Shown here in pieces: positions 43,631 through 54,215 of a stretch of 64,000 nucleotides of DNA. Position 1 is the stretch's first letter, and every line of letters starts with the position of its first letter. The DNA comes from Perognathus longimembris pacificus (taxonomy: Eukaryota > Chordata > Mammalia > Rodentia > Heteromyidae): contig NC_063167.1 of NCBI RefSeq assembly GCF_023159225.1, positions 6,560,234 to 6,624,233 of the forward strand. The letters run 5' to 3'. A model generated the notes under the pieces. That model saw only the letters and a program-made list of their open reading frames with translations. It ran no database searches and had not been told where the DNA came from. Made by a program: the position numbers and the translations under genes.

Positions 43631-44097
43631 CTTCGAGGAGGAGCAGCACGCCGAGCGGGAGAAGGGGAGAGAAGAGAGGGGTGTTCAGTGTCGGGCCGGC
43701 TCCCGGGCCCCGCCGGCCCGCTGTCCCCCCCCGCCCCCCGGCCGGCCCGGCGCATCCCGGGCTAGCGGGGCGCGGGCCGGCCCGGGCCCCGATCGGACCC
43801 GGAAAGTTTGCTCGGCGCCTCGCGCCCGCCCGCCCGCTCTCACGCTCCGGCCGGCCCGCACGCGCCCCGCAGCTCCGAGCTCCGAGCGCGGCGGGCGGCC
43901 GCGATCCACCCGGCGGCCCGGGGGACCCGGCGGGGCTGGCGAGGCCGAGCTCCCGGCCCCCCCGCCCCCCCGCCCCCGGCCCCGGGCCCCGGCCCCGGCC
44001 CCGCCACTCCGCCCGGGGGAGGGGGGGGGTCGCCGTGCTCGCCCGGCCCGGCCCTCCCCGCCCGCTCCCAGTACTCACCATAGTCGGAGAGTCGAAA

Positions 44098-44185
44098 GCC
44101 GAATTCACTTAAATAATCAACTTTCATAATACTTAATTAATGCCTAATTGCAACTGATTACTCCCCGAATAACAAGTTGTTTTAA
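44098..44185. promoter_or_regulatory. AT-rich homeodomain-motif island inside the CpG island
   Basis: About 90 AT-rich bases with TTAATTAA, CTAATTGC, AAATAATCAAC and TGATTAC cores lie within sequence that is otherwise nearly all G and C. It overlaps the probable 5' exon. Confidence 0.5.
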
Positions 44186-44190
44186 AACCC

Positions 44191-44198
44191 TGATGTCA
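44191..44198 (+). promoter_or_regulatory. CRE/ATF-like site
   Basis: TGATGTCA is close to the CREB/ATF consensus TGACGTCA. It lies about 115 bp upstream of the 5' exon donor. Confidence 0.4.
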
Positions 44199-44240
44199 TT
44201 GCTCCTGACGGTAACACTCAGGGTAACAGTTTGGCAGGAG

Positions 44241-44267
44241 GGAGCGGGCGGGCGGGCGGGCGGGCGG
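44241..44267 (+). repeat. (GGGC)n repeat in the promoter
   Basis: About six GGGC units; a related CCCG/CGCA run lies at 44385-44420. Both are inside the CpG island. Confidence 0.88.
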
Positions 44268-44299
44268 GAGCGGCCGGGGCGCTGCCAGGCGCCGAGGTG

Positions 44300-44304
44300 A
44301 TTGG
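44300..44304 (-). promoter_or_regulatory. CCAAT box (NF-Y)
   Basis: ATTGG on the plus strand, CCAAT on the coding strand, in context GAGGTGATTGGCAGGG. Position and orientation suit a leftward promoter. Confidence 0.45.
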
Positions 44305-45779
44305 CAGGGCGGCCTCGGCCCCGCCCCTCGCCGGGCCCGCGCCGCTCCGGCAGGTGAAAGATCAGACTCGGCCCGCCCGCGCGCCCGCGCGCCCGCCCGC
44401 CCGCCCGCACGCACGCACGCCCGGCCCGGCCCGCGGGGCTGGAGGTGAATGGGCGCGCGCACGCGCCGCACCCGGAGCGCGCCGCGCGGCCCCGGGGAGG
44501 CTCACACGCCGGGGGCGCGCGCGGCCGGGCGGCCTCCTTACTGGCTCCGTCACTCCCCCCCCCCAACCTTTGACTTCAGGAGGAGAGAGGCGGGGACTGG
44601 GCCCGGGGGGGGGGCGGGGAGGGCGCGGGGACGGCGCTCGGGCACGCGCCGGCCGCTCGCGGGGGCGGGGAGGGGGGGGGGCGGCCGTGGGGAGCGCGCA
44701 CACTCGCCCGCGCCGCTCCGGCTCCGCGAGCGCGGACCGACGGTCGCCCCGCCAGCTCGCGCGCGCGCGCCCGCGCGCCCACCCGCCCGCACCCGCAAAC
44801 TTTTTTTTTCCGCGCGGGCGGGTGCGGGCAGGCGCGGGTGAGAGCCCACGCGCGGCAGGGCGCTGTCGGGACTCGGCGGGTATCGAGGGAGCGTTCGCCT
44901 CCTTCCCCCACGCCCCACCCGCGCCCGTCCTTTCGCCGCTGTCACTGGGAGCTGGAGGAAGAAAGGCGTCCCCGGGCCGGCGGGGCTGGGCGTGTCCGGG
45001 AGAGTCGCTCGTCCGCCGGGCGCTCCCCGGCGCGCGCACCCCCGCGCCGGCCACGCGCTCCGGGGAGAGCGCGCGCCCCCGCTCCCGCTCCCGCGCGCGC
45101 GCGCCCGGGCACCCGCTCTGGGCTTCCCATCGCTTGGCTTTGGGGTTGCCTTTCAAATGGGCCTGGGCGCCCTTCCACGCCTGCCCTGGGGCGCTCCTCC
45201 CTCCGGGAGACCACGACCCTGGGCCCCGGGTTTTCCCCCTCCTGCTCCAGCCCGAAGGTGGGGTGGGGGCCACCGGCACTGCCCGACGCGCCCCTTCCTC
45301 CCGCCTTTTCCCCATCCACCCATCCCGGCCAGCGTTGCCTCCCTCCACCGGGGCCCTTGGGGCCGCTGCCAGGGACCCAGCGCCCCGCCACTTGCTTCCC
45401 CGGGGTCCCAGGGAAGGGCCCTGGCCCCTCTGACGTGGGACCTCATTTCCAGCCCCTGCCAGCCTGCGGCTGGACCAAACACTGTTCCTCCCGGAGATGC
45501 TTTGATGGGCCTCTCCGCGGTTCCTCACCACCATCCCTGAAGGCCCTGCTGTAGCCATAAATGTTAATGGCCCGAGTTAGCCATCTGGCCTGGAAGGGCT
45601 CGAGAAGAGCGCCTTGTGGGGAGCAGGACCAACTAAGTTTTGTGGTGCCACCGTCCCCAGCCCTCTCTCCCCCTGCCTTCTTCTCTCCCTTCCGTCCTTC
45701 TCCCCAGTTTCAGAAGAGGCCGCCCTGCCTTGGCGGGGAGGGAGAGCAGGGCCAGGCTCTCCCTGGTCTGGGAAGCATT

Positions 45780-45935
45780 CCGCAAAATGGCGCTGGCCTA
45801 TTTTTGCAATATTTCTATTTTGCAAAGGGAGGGGCCCAAGGAGGCCTTGGGGCAAAGACGTCAATGGAGTTAACAATCTACTCTTTCTCCTACTTTCTCC
45901 TTCTTTTTCTGTTTCAAATTGTTCTTGAGTTCTAA
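45780..45935. promoter_or_regulatory. AT-rich patch upstream of the CpG island
   Basis: It contains TATTTTTGCAATATTTC and a pyrimidine-rich run. No repeat was recognised. It could be a proximal enhancer. Confidence 0.33.
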
Positions 45936-47860
45936 ATGGCCTCACAAAGAACGTAGCCTCGTTCCCTCTTTCCATCTCCTTCCCCGCTGCCTTTTTGGCA
46001 GCCCCCTCCCCACCCCCATTCCTGGCTTCCACGCACCCTGCAGACCATTCCCATTCCTAGGCTCAAACAGCAGCTGGAGAGGCCCAGATTCACTGAGGTT
46101 AAAGCCCTGAACAAGGGAACACGGGTCCTTAAACCAATCCACCGTCTCCCCCTTAGGCCTCCACGGGCCCTTGGAGGGGCACATCTACACCCAGAGATCC
46201 TCTAGAGCACAGGCCTGCTGTGGACGCTGCCACCCAGGACTCCCCAAAGCAAGACTCTGCTCTCTTCAGATTTGCCTTGTAAAGCGATCCCACACCCAAG
46301 ATCGGAGCCTCTGCCTCCCTTCTAGGCCACTAGGTTTCTAGAAGGAAGCCCGATGCCAGGGACAGATGGGTGGTATCTGAGTGCATTTGAAGATATCTGC
46401 ACAGATGAGGAACTCCCTGCCTAGTGGACCTACACCGATTCTGGCTGGCTTGGTGTTGGGCAGCGCTGACCTCTGAGGAGGGTCTGGGAAGACGAGAGAG
46501 AGAGCATCTTTCCTTCCATTTCCCAGTAGGGCCAACTGGATTGGCTACCCAATAACTTCTGGTCTCGAGTGAGTACGGGCTGGGGAGGAATGGCTGACAG
46601 GACAGGTTGGAGAAAGCTGGGAGAAGACAGTGCACCAGAGCCAGCTAGAGGTGCAATCATGCTGCCACCCTTGGTAGCACCCTGTGGGCAGCCTGGAGAG
46701 CCGTGGCCACCCTCAGCCACCGTAGGCAGAGCAGGCCCTGTCCCCAAGCAGGACGCCTTCGGTGGAAGTGAACAGATCAAGGAGGCAAAAAAAACCAAAC
46801 TCAGGCCAACTTGGCATTTGAGGCCTAGGCAGAGGGCTGAGGCGTCAGGCTGGCGATGGAAGATCCCCAGCTCTCTTCCTCTCTCTGCCTCTGCTTATGC
46901 GCTCACCGCAAGGGGAGAGAGCTGGAGCTCAAGAATCAATTAGGATGAAGACCCACGTTTGCCTCCGTGACCCGGATGCGAGAGACCTCTGAGGTGCAGA
47001 GGCCAGGCCACCACGAAGCCATTGGTGCCCGGCTCAGCGAATGGAACACCCAATGCTCTACGAGAGTTCCTCCTGGACTCTAGGCCCTGGCTTCGAGCTT
47101 TCTGCTCCTGCTAGGACACCCACCTCAAGCAAAAAAAAAAAAAGTAGAGCAGGGACACCCCTAGCAATCCTACCCACCCGGCGATCCCACAGGGTCACCC
47201 CCTCTCCCCAGGCAAACTGCCACCCTGGCTCCCGTCTTTCTGCACCCGCAGTGTGCCCACTCACTCCCTCTCCCTCCCGAGCCCCAGGCCTTCTAACTCA
47301 CCAACCTGTTTACACACCAGGTATCTCATGCTTTATCTGTTCTCGTTTTTGAATTGGTAACTTTCACATAAACTCGAACAAAGCTCCTTTTGTTCTTGCA
47401 CCCCACCCCAGGATCCCAATAAACTGGTTCCCTCTGCAGCGACTGGGCCAGGGTACAGAAGCCTTGGCCAGAGGACTGCGTGTGCATGAGAACAAGCATG
47501 TTCGCACCTGCGAGGGAGCCCGCGTGTTTGTGTGCGAGTGTGCTCCTGAGGCTGATGATGGAAGAGGGTGTCAGAAAGCACGGCAGTGAGCCGTGTGGAT
47601 GGACCGGAAGTGTTAGGGGGTGGGGGCGGGGGGGGCACACAAGAGGGCAGCGCTGAAGCGCCATGGCTTGCATGCAGCCAAGATCATGCGCCACAGACAG
47701 GCGGGTGTCAGAACAGGGGGCAATGGAGGATGAGGAGGAAACGGAGGAGGAAGGAGCAGCAGAGCGGGTGGCGGAGAGAGGAGCCGAGGCCGCGCTAAGT
47801 GTAAGGCAGACACAGGGATTGCATTATGGCAGGACCGGGGCTGGCACGGCCGCACGCTCG
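45936..47860. other. Upstream region without recognised genes
   Basis: No exon with a supported splice pattern was found. An A-tail near 47131-47143 may mark a decayed SINE. The rest shows nothing recognisable. Confidence 0.4.
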
Positions 47861-48260
47861 GCCCATAATCCTGTTAGCCAGCAATCTCCATTCCGAAAGA
47901 GCTTCATTTCTTTGTGAATATTTGTAAACTAGATATCTAATGGAAAATTATAGGAAAATTATAGTGAAATTCATGACGGAGAAATCCGATTATCCCTAAT
48001 TCAATTATGCCATCTTAGCCCACACAGCACATTTCCCATTTTTTTCCCATAAATACCGATGCCAGGGGTCCCGGTAATCAAATAAAATTGAAAATCATCT
48101 TCCCATTAAATTCAATTAGCCGCAATTTCTAAAGCCTATCAGAGATTTTAATTACTAAATTATAAAATTCTCCAATGCTAAATTGAAACCAAAAAAAATT
48201 GCACATCCTTATATTTCAGAGAAAAAAAAAAAAGGGCCAGCAAAAATCCTTGAAAAATGT
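47860..48260. promoter_or_regulatory. AT-rich candidate enhancer upstream of the promoter
   Basis: About 400 AT-rich, non-repetitive bases contain several ATTA/TAAT cores (CCCTAATTCAATTATGCC, AAATTCAATTAGCCGC, TTTTAATTACTAAATT). It is the second most enhancer-like block in the window, about 4 kb upstream of the CpG island. Confidence 0.46.
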
Positions 48261-49249
48261 CTTCCTCTGTCCAGTTCCAAAGCAGCTTTCTCACCTGGAG
48301 GGACCTTTCAATGGCTGTCTCCTTGCCCAGCTGGGATGAAGCCAGGGTACCGAGAAGAGGGAGTGGGCAGGGGAGGGACTATGGCGTACCAGCCTAACAA
48401 GGGGCAGTCTGGGCCCCTACCCAGGACCAGCGTGGGCCCGCGAGCCTTTCTCCTTCTCCTGGCTGACCCGGCTTCTCCGTGGCCCTCGGCTCTTGCCTTG
48501 CTCCTAGGAGGTCTCTAATTCTCAGGGCCATCTTCTTGGCCCGTGAGCTAGGCTTGGGCTCAGGCCACCGCTTGGCATCAGGACTCCATGTAGTTCCAGG
48601 GCAGCTGGGTAGATGTAGCCAGCAACTTGCCCGGGCCCCAGCTCTCCGACCAATCAGCCAGGATCTGATAGCCCAGGCTGGATCAGAGATGGGAACGACA
48701 GGAGCCAGGTATTGCGAGTAAACAGATAGCACAGGAGGGTTCCGTCGCCCACAGTCTTCTTCAAGGCATTCGCAGGAACCATAGGTCCTGGCAGAGGACC
48801 AGACTCCCGGGGTAAGAGTGGCATGGGCATGGCTCAAATCAGGCCTCACCCTATGCGTCCAGCCCTTTCCTGCCCCTGGGAAGCTAGCCACCCTCAACAG
48901 GCCAGAAGGAGTCTGCTGGTCCCCGCTGGCCCCCTTGGGGAGTCACACTTAAGTGCCCCCCCTACCCAGGGAAGAGCTAGCCCAAATCCCAACGGTAGCC
49001 CCTCCCCCCCATACCACTTACCCGCTTCTAAAGGGTGTTCTGTGAGCCAGGAGAGCCTGGGGAAGTGGCATCGGTGGTGGCATAAGGTGGCTCAGGGTCT
49101 AAGACCCCAGCCAGGGGGTGGGGGGAGGGCGGCCGACGGCCCCGGCAGGCCCAGGGCAGTCAGCACAGAGCTGCCGGCAGCCCAGCACCCAGGGCGCAGC
49201 GAGCAAGTCTGATCTGCCAGGCAGCCAGGAGTGCCAGTAGGGGAGGCAC

Positions 49250-49480
49250 CCGCAAACAAAACAAAAACAAAAAAGTTAATTATCTTTGGCTTTTTCTTAA
49301 TAAATATCCAAACTGGCCCGGCCGGATCCTCCGCTTTAGAGGGAGAGAAGAAGGAGGAAAAAAAAAACCCACACTCAACCCAACAGAGTCATTCTCTTGT
49401 CTACTTTTCCCTTTGTCTCTGGTCTTCGTATTTATCTCTTATCAGAAGCAGTGACAGTTTCACATTAATTCCTAAATTTT
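49250..49480. promoter_or_regulatory. AT-rich block
   Basis: It contains AAAAAAGTTAATTATC and CACATTAATTCC in repeat-free sequence, just before a (TTTC)n tract. Candidate only. Confidence 0.35.
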
Positions 49481-49516
49481 GCAAATGCAAGAGCTTGTGT
49501 GACAAAGCTGGCTCTC

Positions 49517-49522
49517 TCTTTC

Positions 49523-49606
<84 letters not shown>
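49517..49606 (+). repeat. (TTTC)n microsatellite
   Basis: More than 20 TTTC units. Confidence 0.97.
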
Positions 49607-49974
49607 GTTTTGGGGTGTGAGAGAAGAAAAAGGCAGGTGGGACAAAAAAAGGGTGAGAAACAGCAGAAGAGAAGCCAGAGAGAGCAGGAGGGAAACCGAA
49701 GGGGGCCCCTAGGATGGGCAGGACACAGGGAAGGGGCTGGGGGCCTGCTCTGTGGGTACAGCCCTGCCCCTGGCCCTGACTTGGGCAGGGACTGTTCTGG
49801 AATGTTGTGTTGGCACTTCATTACACTTACAATTATCACAAGACATGGGGATTTCTCATTTTTAAAACTCCCAAACCACCTGAGCCTCATTGGCTACTTG
49901 GGCTGTCTGGTTGCTACCAGTTCCTGTGCCAAGCCAGCCTCCCGAGAGTGAGAGCCTGGCTGTGGAGGTGGGCA

Positions 49975-50030
49975 GGGGGGCGGGGCCGGGGGCGGGGCCG
50001 GGGGCGGGGCCGGGCGGGAGGGGGCTGTTC
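49975..50030 (+). repeat. GC-box triplet (GGGGCCGGGGGC repeats)
   Basis: Three tandem copies of a GGGGCGGGGCCGG-type unit. Like the array at 8718-8876, it is rich in Sp/KLF sites and G runs. Confidence 0.85.
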
Positions 50031-50176
50031 TGAAAGAGGTGTGTGGAAAGCTCTTCTGCAGTCGCCAGCGTACCTGGGGAGAGGAGAGGTGCATGTTGCT
50101 GCCTGGGCTATGATGTCTGGATGGGGCATGTACAGACCCAAGCCCAAACCGTCAGAAACGCGTGCTAGGGAGTGGG

Positions 50177-50177
<1 letters not shown>

Positions 50178-50220
<43 letters not shown>
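50178..50220 (+). repeat. (GT)n microsatellite
   Basis: About 20 GT units. Confidence 0.97.
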
Positions 50221-50244
50221 AACCAGGACACTGAAAAATCCCTC

Positions 50245-50345
50245 ACAAGAGCACTGGCTCTAGAGTCGCTCCATCTGGATTCCAACCCCAGCTCCATCAT
50301 CTCCAAGCCACCCACACTCTCAGAGCCTCCCACCTACATGAGTGG
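50245..50345 (+). mobile_element. MIR fragment
   Basis: GCACTGGCTCTAGAGTCGCT followed by GGATTCCAACCCCAGCTCCA matches the 5' part of MIR. Confidence 0.6.
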
Positions 50346-50393
50346 GGGGCTTAGGTTTGTAAGGAGTAGGGTGGCGAGGGGTCTTGAGTTTCT

Positions 50394-50570
50394 TTTAGGA
50401 GGCTAAGATCTGAGAATTGTGGTTCGAAGTCAGCCCTGGCAGGGGAGTCTGTGAGGCAACCTATCTCCAATTAAATACCCAAAAGTCAGAAGTGGATGGT
50501 AGAGCACCAGCCTTGAGTGACCAAAGCTCAGGGACAGCACCCAGGCCCAGAGTTCGAGCCCCTGTACCTG
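50394..50570 (+). mobile_element. B1-ID SINE, 5'-truncated
   Basis: It starts within the B1 half (AGGAGGCTAAGATCTGAGAA) and has an ID end CCCAGAGTTCGAGCCCCTG. A (CA)n run follows to about 50606. Confidence 0.87.
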
Positions 50571-50619
50571 CACACACGCACGCGCACGCACACACACACA
50601 CACACTCACAAATGATAGT

Positions 50620-50730
50620 GGCAATGGCTAACACAACCTCATGAATACACTAAATGACACTAAGCGGTGTGTTTTTAAAAGGGTGAATCTTTCGGTATGT
50701 GAGTGACATTTCAACCAAGTGGTGATGGGG
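50620..50730 (+). mobile_element. Old L1 3' end fragment
   Basis: GTGTTTTTAAAAGGGTGAAT and GTGACATTTCAACCAAG resemble the 3' UTR end of ancient mammalian L1. Confidence 0.5.
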
Positions 50731-50794
50731 GAAAAAAAGGTGGGAAGGGAGGAGAAAAGGGAGGACTCATCACAACCCTGACTGTGTGGCGTTG

Positions 50795-50842
50795 TGGGGC
50801 GGGCACAGGACCTGGCACAAGGTAAGTGCTCAATAAAGGACC
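50795..50842 (+). mobile_element. MIR 3' fragment
   Basis: GGACCTGGCACAAGGTAAGT followed by GCTCAATAAAGG matches a MIR 3' end. Confidence 0.6.
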
Positions 50843-51104
50843 CGCTGTCCGTCAACAGCAAGCCTGAGCTGGGATCCGTGGGCACACACTAGTCAAGCTT
50901 ACAAACGCCTCCTTGGGCCCCTGGCTAGGGCCGGCAGGTTGTCAAGCTGCTCAGCTGCCCCCAAGGGCCTGGTGGGGGCTCTTGGGCAGCTGCTCCCTGG
51001 CAGGGGTGGGAGAGGGCACGGCCTCCTCCCGCCTCCCTCCAGTCCCTGGAGAGGAGGCTGCCCACCGTGGCAGGCGGCCTCCCGGGCAGCGCACTTGCCC
51101 GTCT

Positions 51105-51215
51105 CACAGACATTCATATTCTCCGTGTGCAGCAGACCGTGAATTCACCTTCATACTAGTTACAGGGTTATTTAGCATCTTCTGACACTGACAATCACAA
51201 ACTTTAATTCGCTGC
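51105..51215. promoter_or_regulatory. AT-richer patch
   Basis: About 110 non-repetitive bases around GTTATTTAGCATCTTCTG. Weak candidate. Confidence 0.28.
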
Positions 51216-52384
51216 TTGGCTTCTCGCTACCGTGCCCTCTTCCCACCCCAAAATCCTTGGGAGAGGATGGGAAGGACCAAGGTCCAGCCCTCTGGTGCCA
51301 AAGCATGCCCTTTGGAGTGATGGAGTGATAGAAGGAGGTGGGGGTGGTCGGCAGAAGACGATGACGGGGCGCGGACTCGGGGGGAGGACCGAGTGGGAGA
51401 GAGGAAGTACCACCAGGGCTAATGGGAGCTTCCGTCCCGCTCCTCCAGCCTGACACTAATGTATTCAACCTGACATCCTGTCTCATCGTGAGTGACGCCT
51501 CCGTCTATCAGGCTCCTGGGCCGAGGCTGTGGTCAGGACTGACGGGGGGCCTGGACTGAGCCTGGGGCTGAGCTCCCAGGACCAGGATGCTGGCCTGGGG
51601 CTGGCTCTTCGGCCTACTGCTGGCCTAGCAGTGCCCATCGAGGAGGCCGGTCCTACCAAATCCTCTCCTTCCCTCCTCCTTCCCTCCCTCCATGTCTTCC
51701 ACTGGTCTCCTGCCTGAGGCGGGGGGGGGGGGGCTCTCCTGGTTTACTGCTTTATTTCCTCTGTCATCGCTCGGTGAAGACCCTGCGACATGGCCCACCA
51801 ACAACTGAAATCCCACGAAGCTGACCTGAGCACAGGAGGCGGGGGCTGTGTCCTCGCTCGTGAGGGGAAGTCCTGCTGCTTGGCTCACTCCCAGCCAGCC
51901 CTGACTGTCCTTTCTATCTTCCCCCTTGTCTTCCTTGTGCGTCCACATCTTTCCCAGGAGTGGCCCAGCTTCCAGAAAGTCCGCGGAGCCCTTTCCATCG
52001 CCTCAAACGCCAGTGTAGACCCGAGATCTCTCCTCTCGGGGACAGTCTGCTCTGAGAGCCGTCTGCGTAGGATAAGGAGTTCTCATTCACCAACTCCGAG
52101 CCCGCCCCAGCAGCTACTTATTCACCATCCCCAGGAGTAGAAAGCCAAGCCAAGAGGACTCACAAGGACCCAAGGCCTGGCAGGCACTGGGCCAAGGAGC
52201 TTGGAAAGGGAGATGCAAGGCCAGAGGCAGGAGGGAGGGAGGGGAGAGGCAGGGAAACACATCAGCAGGTCCAAGTGTGTGGTCACTTCCTCCCGGCTCC
52301 ATGGTGCTGCCCTTCCCCTGCCAGCCAGGGAAGTGGCCAGCATGGCCTGGGCAAGAGAGATGTCAACGGGGCCTAGGGGAGAAG
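51216..52384. other. Upstream stretch without recognised features
   Basis: No gene, SINE or clear motif was recognised. A long G run occurs near 51720. Confidence 0.45.
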
Positions 52385-52525
52385 GGGCTTGTTGACTGCA
52401 AACTGTCCATTATGGCTCAGATTATAAGCATATTGCACAGGGCTCTCTGCACGATGCCGGGGAAATCCAATACGCTGAAAGGTTAATGCAATCAATTAGG
52501 GTGACAAGGAAGTAAAGTAAAGCCT
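52385..52525. promoter_or_regulatory. AT-rich patch
   Basis: It contains GATTATAAGCATATTGC and GGTTAATGCAATCAATTAGG. Repeat-free; enhancer candidate. Confidence 0.35.
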
Positions 52526-53205
52526 TCCGAGTAGATGAAAAGGAGAGAGAGAGAGAGAGAGGGAAAGGAAGAGAGAGGGAGCCTGAGTTCTGGGGGTGGT
52601 GGTGGTGGTGACATGGGCGGTGGGAAGGCCAGGAGAAAGAGAAACTTCCGGGGTGCGGAGAGGAGGTCTGAAGGGGAGAAGAGATGGCCAGAGGCCCGGC
52701 ATCTGGACGGTGGCAGAGCCGGCAGGAGAGGGCGGCCAGTGAGCCGAGCTGCAGACTTCTCTCTTTTCCTCCCCCCTCCCTGTCTGCTTTTCCTCTAGGG
52801 ACTGGAGTCCGGCTCCCAGATCCGTCCCCCAGCCGTGATGCCACACCAGGGGCCTCCAGACAGAGCAAGTGCTCTTGGAGTGACCTCCAGAACCTTCTCA
52901 GCCAGAACCGCAGCATGGCCCCCCAGGCTCCCCCCTCGCCTCCCCGTCTGCCCCCCCCAGCACCCCAGGTCCTCCGTGCCATGGCCTGCAGCACGGGGCA
53001 GGCAGGACCCCGTATTACAGATGGAGAAGACAGCCCTTGGAGAGGCTGGGGTGCCTCACGGGGGCTCAGCAACAGGAGTGAGAAGCCCAGCACTGCCCAG
53101 TCCATGCCCCGGGGGCTTGATCTTCTTCCACGGGACCCTGGAATCAGCGAGGGACCCTACACTCTTTCTACCTTTGCATCTTGGCAGCAAAGCAGGATCC
53201 CATTT

Positions 53206-53420
53206 CTCTTTTCTTTTTTCTTTCTTTTTTGCCAATACTGGGCCTTGAACTCAGGGCCTGAGCACTGTCCCTGGCTTCTTTTTGCTCAAGGCTAGCACTC
53301 TACCACTTGAGCCACAGCGCCACTTCTGGCTTTTTCTGTGTATGTGGTGCTGGGGAATCGAACCCAGGGCTTCATGCATGCAAGGCAAGCGCTCTACCAC
53401 TAAGCCATATCCCCATCCCA
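53206..53420 (-). mobile_element. ID-ID dimeric SINE
   Basis: On the minus strand, two tRNA-derived units follow one another, each with a box B-like GGTTCGATTCC or GAGTTCAAGGCCC string, joined by AGAAAAAGCCAGAAGTGGCG. A T-rich run on plus marks its tail. This dimer differs from the B1-ID form. Confidence 0.88.
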
Positions 53421-53780
53421 GGACGCCATTTCTTGGCAAAAAGGAATTGTAGATCGGAAGTTAAAGGCAATAGAAACACACAGGGAGGCTGAGGGTAGGA
53501 GCGGGCAGAAGAGAAGCGCCGGGACTTCCAGGAAGAAGGGTCTGAGCAGAGCATGGGGCCCCGAGGAGAGGAGGCATGGGGCACCCCCACATACCGGGGC
53601 TTCACGAGGCCTGCCATGTCACGTCATGGGGCTCCTAGATAAGAGCCGGGGTCCCTTCCACAATCCCACTGAGGACCCAGGCACAGACACGTCCTACTGG
53701 AGAACTGCACACCCACACGTGGGGGGGGGGCGCTGGGAGAGGGGGGAATGAGGACAGACACCTTCCCAGGCCGGGGCCAG

Positions 53781-53892
53781 CCAACGTTTTCTGTGAAGAA
53801 CCAGATAATCAATAGTTTCTGCTTTGTTGATCAGTTTCCGAGGTAGCCACGCTGCTCTGCCACTGACAATATGAAAACGAATGAACACGGTT
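53781..53892 (+). mobile_element. hAT-like DNA transposon fossil, left part
   Basis: CAACGTTTTCTGTGAAGAAC and ATGAAAACGAATGAACACGG match a common non-autonomous mammalian DNA transposon of hAT type. The element is broken by a SINE and resumes at 54171. Confidence 0.6.
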
Positions 53893-54170
53893 GTTTCTTT
53901 TCTTTTCCTTTCCTTTCCTTTCCTTTTCTTTTGTGCCGACACGGGGGCTTGAACTCAGGGCCTCCTATTTTCACTTGGCTTTTTCCTCTCCAGGTTGGTG
54001 CTCTGCCCCTTGAGCCGTACCCCCTCTCTACTCCCGGCTTTTTGCGGGCTCATTGGAGATAAGAGTCTCACACCACTTTCCTGCCAGGATTGGTTTTGAA
54101 CCATGGTTCCTGAGATCTCAGCCTCCTGAGTGGCTAGGAGGACAGACAGGTGTGAGCTGCCAGTGTGCGG
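53893..54170 (-). mobile_element. B1-ID SINE inserted in a DNA transposon fossil
   Basis: The minus-strand copy has its T-rich tail at 53893-53932. It carries GGGGGCTTGAACTCAGGGCC, GAGATCTCAGCCTCCTGAGT and AGGTGTGAGCTGCCAGTGTG. Confidence 0.87.
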
Positions 54171-54215
54171 GTGGTATGATGGCTTCTAGTAAAACTTTAT
54201 TAAAAGGTGGCGGGG
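54171..54215 (+). mobile_element. hAT-like DNA transposon fossil, right part
   Basis: TTCTAGTAAAACTTTATTAA continues the element that begins at 53781. Confidence 0.5.

Larger units (their letters stand above)
44079..44200 (-). other. CASZ1: Probable non-coding 5' exon of CASZ1
   Basis: On the minus strand a near-perfect donor, ATG followed by GTGAGTAC, begins at 44078. The upstream sequence has no clear acceptor, which suits a first exon. The start point is unknown; the right boundary given is only illustrative. The intron to the start-codon exon would be about 450 bp. Confidence 0.45.
43400..45460. promoter_or_regulatory. CASZ1: CpG island, probable CASZ1 promoter
   Basis: About 2 kb is very rich in G, C and CpG, with many GC boxes, and contains the start-codon exon. 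A CCAAT box (44304-44300, minus strand) and a CRE-like TGATGTCA (44191-44198) lie within 250 bp of a strong splice donor at 44078. Together these suggest transcription starting near 44.1-44.4 kb, leftward. Longer transcripts from further upstream remain possible. Confidence 0.75.

Noticed and set aside
44231..45433. 400-residue plus-strand open frame and the matching minus-strand frame in the CpG island
   Set aside because: GC-rich DNA has few stop codons. The product is Arg/Pro/Ala low-complexity with no family likeness.
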